Assembly (NCBI GenBank): GCA_944326135.1
Contig: CALVCU010000024.1
Coordinates: 1-53,156 of the forward strand
Source of the DNA: an uncultured Ligilactobacillus sp.
Lineage (GTDB): Bacteria; Bacillota; Bacilli; Lactobacillales; Lactobacillaceae
DNA: 53,156 nucleotides
Direction of reading: 5' to 3'
In this document: positions 48,826-53,156 of the stretch, piece by piece
Layout: the number at the start of each line of letters is the position of its first letter
Numbering within the stretch: position 1 is the stretch's first letter
Translations under genes and position numbers: made by a program
The notes under the pieces: generated by a model
Told to the model about the DNA's origin: nothing
Databases searched by the model: none
What the model saw: only the letters and a program-made list of their open reading frames with translations

Positions 48826-49692
48826 TTAATGTCCTCCTTTTTCCCTTGTTAACATGATAAAAGCTGTTTGTAAATCTACATGATCAATAGTAATATTTTT
48901 AGAAAATTTCAATTGGTCAGTATCTCCCATAACATATGCAGTTTGAATATTACCGATTGATTTCTGATAATAAATATCTAATTGATTGTCGAGTTTTTCG
49001 ATTTCATCTTTAGGCCCACTAATTTCAACCACGCGGTTTAGCAAATCATCTACAGTACTATTACAAATTAAAATTCCATCTTTAACGATTAGCACCTCAT
49101 CTAATAAATTTTGAATTTCTTCAATTAAGTGAGTTGCTAAAACAAATGTTCGTGGATGTTCAGTAAACGTGTGCATTAACTCTTTATAAAAAATTTGGCG
49201 TAAATTTGCATCCAAACCTAAAGTAGGTTCATCTAAGAAAATGAACTTTGCGTTAACACAGAAAGCACATATAATTTTAACTGCAGTTTTTAACCCTGTT
49301 GATAATTTACTTAATTGAATATTTTCATTAATTCCAAATTCCTCTGCTAAACGATGTGCTTCTTCAAAATCAAAATCTCCATATGCGAAATTAGCATTGT
49401 TGAAAATTTCTTTTACTTTCATCCATTTTGGAAATATATGATCATCATCATTAATTAAAAACATTTCCTGAAGTAAATTAGTATTGTTATGAACATCATG
49501 ATGGTCAATTTGAACAGTTCCATTTGATGCTAAAATTCGATCAGTCATTATATTTAATAATGTACTTTTACCAACGCCACTTCTTCCTAATAATCCATAT
49601 ATTTTATTTTCTTTCAATTCAAAATTAATATCATTTAAAATTTTTCTCCCTAAAAAATTCTTTGAAAGATTTTTTACAGAAATTTCTGCCAT
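48826..49692 (-). CDS. ABC transporter ATP-binding protein (YtrB-like)
   Basis: This 288-aa ATPase has GRSGVGKST (Walker A), FLDEPTLGLD (Walker B) and a C-terminal extension of about 80 residues after LATHLIEE. The signature is degenerate: LSTGLKTAVKI instead of LSGGQ. I start at ATG 49692, because AAAGGAG lies 8 nt upstream; the TTG 49710 lies inside GntR. It begins one base after the GntR stop. Confidence 0.9.
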   Translation of the reverse strand: MAEISVKNLSKNFLGRKILNDINFELKENKIYGLLGRSGVGKSTLLNIMTDRILASNGTVQIDHHDVHNNTNLLQEMFLINDDDHIFPKWMKVKEIFNNANFAYGDFDFEEAHRLAEEFGINENIQLSKLSTGLKTAVKIICAFCVNAKFIFLDEPTLGLDANLRQIFYKELMHTFTEHPRTFVLATHLIEEIQNLLDEVLIVKDGILICNSTVDDLLNRVVEISGPKDEIEKLDNQLDIYYQKSIGNIQTAYVMGDTDQLKFSKNITIDHVDLQTAFIMLTREKGGH

Positions 49693-49693
49693 T

Positions 49694-50056
49694 TTAATAT
49701 CTCCTTTCAATTAAATCAATTAACTGTTGTTTAGTTAATCCTAAGTTTTTAGACTCACTAATTAAATTATCTATATATTCACTACAAAATTCTTCTTGTC
49801 GTTTAGCAATTATTTTTTCTCGTGCTCCTTTTTTTACAAATAATCCCATTCCTCTGTGTTTTTCTAACAATCCATCATCTACAAGAATATTCATTCCTTT
49901 TAAAACAGTAGCTGGATTAATCTTTAATTCTTGCGATAACTGCGTTGTTGATGGCACTTGTTCACCTTCATTAAGTAAGTTTAAAAAGATCATTTCTTTA
50001 AGTTGTTTGGCAATTTGACGATAGATTGGTTCTGATTGATTAAATTTAAATTTCAT
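49694..50056 (-). CDS. GntR-family regulator, YtrA subfamily
   Basis: This 120-aa regulator has a winged HTH (PIYRQIAKQLKEMIFLNLLNEGEQVPSTTQLSQELKINPATVLKGMNIL) and a short C-terminal helical tail, without a large ligand domain. That is the YtrA plan. It precedes an ABC transporter in the same unit. ATG 50056 follows AGGGGTG. A GTTAC-N4-GTAAC palindrome right after the -10 suggests autorepression. Confidence 0.9.
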   Translation of the reverse strand: MKFKFNQSEPIYRQIAKQLKEMIFLNLLNEGEQVPSTTQLSQELKINPATVLKGMNILVDDGLLEKHRGMGLFVKKGAREKIIAKRQEEFCSEYIDNLISESKNLGLTKQQLIDLIERRY

Positions 50057-50077
50057 AATTCACCCCTTCTCTACTTC

Positions 50078-50122
50078 GTTACTTATGTAACTAAGTATAT
50101 AAGCGCAGTGATTAAATGTCAA
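50078..50122 (-). promoter_or_regulatory. gntR-ABC promoter and operator
   Basis: TTGACA (50117-50122) and TATACT (50094-50099) are exactly 17 nt apart on the minus strand, close to consensus. The palindrome GTTAC-N4-GTAAC (50078-50091) begins 2 nt after the -10, covering the start site. Confidence 0.75.
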
Positions 50123-50123
50123 C

Positions 50124-50157
50124 AAAAAAATCCCTATGACAATGTCATAGGGATTTT
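50124..50157 (-). terminator. Terminator of bsh
   Basis: AAAATCCCTATGAC (50127-50140) pairs with GTCATAGGGATTTT (50144-50157) and is followed by seven T on the minus strand, 13 nt after the bsh stop. Confidence 0.9.
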
Positions 50158-50170
50158 AGTAACATCTATT

Positions 50171-51121
50171 CTAGTATAAAGTTACTTCTTTAGCGTTCAT
50201 GTTTTCGTCTGTTAATTGAACACTCTTCATTGTAAAGTCATCGTAACGGTTGTAGTAGTATGTCTTAGTATTTGATGAGTAGCAAGCAGTATAAACTGTA
50301 AATTCATCTTGTCCTTGTTCGTTAATTACACTACCATCAATCATTGCAACTGATTTAAGAATGTTAAAGAATTTAGCAACATTTGCTTCTTCGCCTTCTA
50401 CTGTTGGATAGTTAGCATTTAAGTATGCAACCTTAACAAAACGTGAAGCAGGAATACTGTCACCAGGTAAACCTAAACTACCAGTACCTACACCTAATGG
50501 TCTAACTTCTTGCTTATTCCATTCTTGAGCTTTTGCATCATGTGGTGTTAAACCAGCATAATTGTTTAAGTTTGTCATATGCCAAGCATAATCTGGGTTG
50601 TTTGTTAATACGCCAACATAGTTATCATAAACTTTTAAGCCGTTTTCTTTTGTTTGTTCTACAACGATTGAAGCATCTTTATCACTGATGATCCAGTGTA
50701 ATGGAGCAACTGGCATTTGTGGTGAGAATGGTGCATCAACAAGATTTAATTCTTCTAAACCTTTTTTAGCTTCAGCAACTGTATCAAATTCTTCCATTAA
50801 CCAAACCATAAATTCATATGGTGCCATGTTAGTTTTGCCATCAACTGGTCCTTCTGTAAAGTATGCATAACGTGGGAAGTTTAATCCTGCAATGCAAAGG
50901 CCATTTTCGTTGCAAGCATCAAAATACATTGGATAGTCACCAGCCATGATACCCATTCCGATAATTGCTTTTGTTGTTTTACCATTTTCTAAAAAGCGGT
51001 ATGGTAATTCGTAATTTCTTGGTGTTACAAGAACTTTTTCACCGTATGATGATTCTACATCAAGGTTACGACCAAAATATAAGTTACCTTCTGCGTCATT
51101 AAAACGTAAACCTGTACACAT
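50171..51121 (-). CDS. bsh: Conjugated bile salt hydrolase
   Basis: This 316-aa Ntn hydrolase deconjugates glycine- or taurine-linked bile acids. Cys2 becomes the nucleophile after removal of Met1; Arg18, Asp21 and Asn81 (GLNFP), LTNNPDYAWH and a conserved GLPGDSIPASRF complete the active-site pattern. The N-terminus MCTGLRFNDAEGNLYFGRNL is, from memory, much closer to the L. johnsonii/gasseri group enzymes than to the best-known L. salivarius one. ATG 51121 follows AAGGAGA. The transporter gene lies 186 nt upstream on the same strand. Confidence 0.95.
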   Translation of the reverse strand: MCTGLRFNDAEGNLYFGRNLDVESSYGEKVLVTPRNYELPYRFLENGKTTKAIIGMGIMAGDYPMYFDACNENGLCIAGLNFPRYAYFTEGPVDGKTNMAPYEFMVWLMEEFDTVAEAKKGLEELNLVDAPFSPQMPVAPLHWIISDKDASIVVEQTKENGLKVYDNYVGVLTNNPDYAWHMTNLNNYAGLTPHDAKAQEWNKQEVRPLGVGTGSLGLPGDSIPASRFVKVAYLNANYPTVEGEEANVAKFFNILKSVAMIDGSVINEQGQDEFTVYTACYSSNTKTYYYNRYDDFTMKSVQLTDENMNAKEVTLY

Positions 51122-51161
51122 AATTGTTTTCTCCTTTAAGTTAAATAATTATCTAACGTAG

Positions 51162-51177
51162 ATATTATCAATAATAT
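51162..51177 (-). promoter_or_regulatory. Palindrome upstream of bsh
   Basis: ATATTAT-CA-ATAATAT (51162-51177) is a perfect inverted repeat in the AT-rich bsh upstream region, about 40 nt before the start codon. It may be an operator or overlap the promoter; AT-rich repeats of this size can occur by chance. Confidence 0.3.
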
Positions 51178-51227
51178 TTCAAAATTTATTAAACATAATC
51201 TTGATTTTTCTTTATATTAAATGTTTT

Positions 51228-51288
51228 AAAAATAGCCATCAATCAGGGGGATATTTAAGTTATTAACTTGATACCTTTCCGATTGATG
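51228..51288 (-). terminator. Long hairpin terminator between CbsT-like gene and bsh
   Basis: CATCAATC (51237-51244) and GATTGATG (51281-51288) close a long stem-loop with an inner AAGT/ACTT hairpin (51257-51268). Five T follow on the minus strand (51228-51232). It lies 20 nt after the transporter stop and should limit read-through into bsh. Confidence 0.75.
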
Positions 51289-51307
51289 ACTGAATTAGTT
51301 TTTATTC

Positions 51308-52648
51308 TTATTTGTTAGCTTTTTCTGCTTCGAATTGTTTTTGCATTCCTTTAATCTTAATAACTGAGATTACTAATAGGATGAAACCAATTACTACACA
51401 ACCTAACATTACATCCCATGCAACTGTAAAGTCAGATAAGCCTTTGATTACACCGAATAATGGAGCACCAATACCAAAACCAATAGCATATGCAAGACCA
51501 ACAAGACCAAGCATTACACCTTCATCTTTGGCACCAAATAAGTCTTTGGCCATAAATGCAGGACCTGACATGTAACTAAATACTGCTAAACCACAGAAGA
51601 TAGCGTATGCGATTCCGGCAACTTTACTTTGAGGTGCACCAAATGGTTGGAATGAAATGAAGATCATCATTGCAATTGAAACAACATACATTACACCAGC
51701 AAATGTCATTGCTTTTGCTGTTCCTAATTTATCAAATAAAATACCACCTGATACATTACCAATTAAGCAACCTACACCATACATTGATCCGATGAAACCA
51801 ACGTCAGTAAGTGATAATTTTGTATCTAAGAAAGCAGCATAATCTTCGTTAAGAGCAGCTAAACCTAAACCAATGATTAAGAAACCAGCACTGAATACCC
51901 AGAACCATTTCATTTTCATTACTTCTTGAGCTGACCAGCCTTCAAATTCTGCTGCCTTTGCTTCAGCTGCTGCTGCTTTAGCTTCTTTTAATTCAGCTTC
52001 TGAAATAACAATTTCGTCTTCTTTTGGTATGCGAATAAAGAATGTAATAATTAAACCAATTACAAACAATGCGATTGCAAAAATGAAGAATGGTTGCATT
52101 GAAATTAAGTGACCATGTTTTGTGCCACCAACCATGTAGTGTTTCAAAATTGCTTGTGTAGTTGGTTGTAAGAAAATGTTACCGATTGAGCCACCACAGA
52201 AAGCAATACCTAAAGCTGTTCCACGTCCTTTTCCTGGGAACCAGTGGTTAATTACCCAAGGAACACCTTGTCCTGAGAAGAATGTTGAACCAATCATACA
52301 TAGGATTGCTGCACCGTAGAATTCAGGTAATTTTGAACTAAAGCCAAAAAATACATATGCAAGTGCTGCTAATGCAATACCAATAAAGTACATTAACTTG
52401 AAGTTATATTTACCTAAACCTTTACCAATAAATGGAGATGCTACAGCAGCTGCAACAGCACCAAATGTAAAGATTAATGTGTATGAAGCCAAGCTAAAAT
52501 GGAATGTATTAACAAGTGGGTGCACAAACAATGGTTGAATGTTTTGTGCAATTCCATAAGGAATAGCTTGAGTAAACATACATAGGAAAACCATGAAATA
52601 CTTGTAACCGTTACTTACAACTTTTTTATCGTTAACAGTAGTATTCAT
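51308..52648 (-). CDS. MFS transporter, OFA type (CbsT-like bile salt transporter)
   Basis: This 446-aa protein has about 12 helices and MFS motifs (SPFIGKGLGKYNFKLMY, HWFPGKGRGTALG, GGILFDKLGTAKA), with a charged central loop rich in Ala/Glu/Lys (about residues 215-240). Its type is the oxalate/formate antiporter family, but in lactobacilli this subgroup sits beside bsh and is called CbsT. Import of conjugated bile acid or export of the product is the likely role. ATG 52648 follows GAGAGGGG. Confidence 0.85.
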   Translation of the reverse strand: MNTTVNDKKVVSNGYKYFMVFLCMFTQAIPYGIAQNIQPLFVHPLVNTFHFSLASYTLIFTFGAVAAAVASPFIGKGLGKYNFKLMYFIGIALAALAYVFFGFSSKLPEFYGAAILCMIGSTFFSGQGVPWVINHWFPGKGRGTALGIAFCGGSIGNIFLQPTTQAILKHYMVGGTKHGHLISMQPFFIFAIALFVIGLIITFFIRIPKEDEIVISEAELKEAKAAAAEAKAAEFEGWSAQEVMKMKWFWVFSAGFLIIGLGLAALNEDYAAFLDTKLSLTDVGFIGSMYGVGCLIGNVSGGILFDKLGTAKAMTFAGVMYVVSIAMMIFISFQPFGAPQSKVAGIAYAIFCGLAVFSYMSGPAFMAKDLFGAKDEGVMLGLVGLAYAIGFGIGAPLFGVIKGLSDFTVAWDVMLGCVVIGFILLVISVIKIKGMQKQFEAEKANK

Positions 52649-52992
52649 AATTAAACCCCTCTCTATAAATAAATTAATAATAAAAATAATTGCAAACTAA
52701 ACCAAAATAATTTAGATTTTCGAATTTTCATCAAAAATTAAAAATACCTAAGTTTAGATCTCAAACTATGCCATTTTCCCACACTCGTTATTTAGTGTCA
52801 AATATTATTGCCTACAACTTTTATAATTTTTATTTAAGTTATATTTTTTTTATTAAATTAGTTTTAAACACAGTGGGTAAAACCACTAAAATCATTGATA
52901 TAAAGGCATTTAAACACGGAGAATCTTTAAAATTAATTACTATTTTTAAAATAAATATATATATCAATATAATTAATAGATAATATTTTTAT
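52649..52992. other. AT-rich intergenic region between the MFS gene and 5S rRNA
   Basis: No credible gene is seen. A plus-strand frame at 52768-52983 has no ribosome site, extreme Ile/Phe/Asn content and no family features. The promoter of the MFS gene must lie here, but I cannot place it with confidence. Confidence 0.5.
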
Positions 52993-53026
52993 AAAAAAAA
53001 GACTATGGCATTAACCATAGTCTTTT
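52993..53026 (-). terminator. Terminator after 5S rRNA
   Basis: AAAAGACTATGG (52997-53008) pairs with CCATAGTCTTTT (53015-53026) over a 6-nt loop, followed by T on the minus strand. It lies 7 nt after 5S and should end the rRNA operon. The core resembles the corA/codA terminator. Confidence 0.9.
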
Positions 53027-53032
53027 AACATT

Positions 53033-53149
53033 GCACGGCGACTTCCTACCCTTGCAAGAGGCGTTCCTCTAACTACTATCGGCGTTTTGAAGCTTAACTT
53101 CTGTGTTCGGAATGGAAACAGGTGTATCCTTCAAGCCATCATCACCGCA
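53033..53149 (-). rRNA. rrf: 5S ribosomal RNA
   Basis: The minus strand reads TGCGGTGATGATGGC at the 5' end and contains the universal 5S core CCGAACACAGAAGTTAAGC and the late GTAGTT and GGTAGGAAGTCGCCG. The 5' CGGTGA and 3' TCGCCG ends pair as helix I. About 117 nt. Ends may be off by one or two bases. The 16S/23S genes of the operon must lie beyond the right edge. Confidence 0.95.
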
Positions 53150-53156
53150 CTGTGTG

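Noticed and set aside
52768-52983. A 71-codon frame on the plus strand before 5S rRNA
   Set aside because: No ribosome site, extreme AT-driven amino acid composition and no family features; it is intergenic.

Overview
The window is AT-rich DNA of a low-GC Gram-positive bacterium. The genes point to a lactobacillus: two Apf-type LysM surface proteins, a class II nucleoside deoxyribosyltransferase, a conjugated bile salt hydrolase beside a CbsT-like transporter, a scrA/scrB/scrR sucrose locus, and purine genes in the order purCSQLFMNHD-fhs. A host-associated Ligilactobacillus-like species is my best guess; the species cannot be fixed from this window. Almost every gene is intact, and I see no tRNA, phage, insertion sequence or CRISPR array. 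One 5S rRNA closes the right edge, so an rRNA operon probably continues outside.

Layout. 1-4.8 kb: the minus-strand unit sbcD-sbcC-ydjM-like (the last gene runs off the edge), with a DinR/LexA-like box at its promoter. 4.8-18.1 kb: IMP synthesis in two minus-strand units, purE-purK and purC-S-Q-L-F-M-N-H-D-fhs. They are separated by a terminator and both carry CGAA motifs resembling PurBoxes. Fhs makes the 10-formyl-THF used by PurN and PurH. 18.2-22.3 kb: acetate kinase, then two apf genes facing each other around a cytochrome b5-like protein, a deoxyribosyltransferase and an overlooked 59-residue membrane protein. 22.6-26.8 kb: a VTT-family membrane protein, a TetR-controlled MacB/FtsX-type ABC exporter with two operators, and CorA. 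26.8-31.1 kb: codB-codA behind an attenuator-like leader, and guaB. 31.2-35.6 kb: two paralogous PTP-like phosphatases on either side of a CNNM/CorC membrane protein, an unknown protein, and an L,D-transpeptidase-fold protein that has lost its catalytic residues. 35.6-38.8 kb: an ABC-F ATPase preceded by a small highly expressed-looking gene, a folding RNA segment and a terminator; then TerC and an XRE regulator. 38.9-41.9 kb: a membrane protein, a secreted GH3 enzyme and DegV. 42-46.8 kb: the divergent sucrose locus. 46.8-50.1 kb: a ferric-reductase-like flavoprotein and a GntR-ABC unit of YtrA type. 50.1-53.1 kb: bsh, the bile-salt-type MFS transporter, and 5S rRNA.

The most interesting items are (i) the region between the 46-aa gene and the ABC-F gene, where three mutually exclusive pairings end in a terminator, which suggests ribosome-sensing attenuation; (ii) the L,D-transpeptidase pseudoenzyme; (iii) identical TGCTAY-N5-TGTTAY-N10-TATACT promoters on the two apf genes, suggesting shared WalR-type control; and (iv) the PyrR-like hexaloop in the codBA leader.
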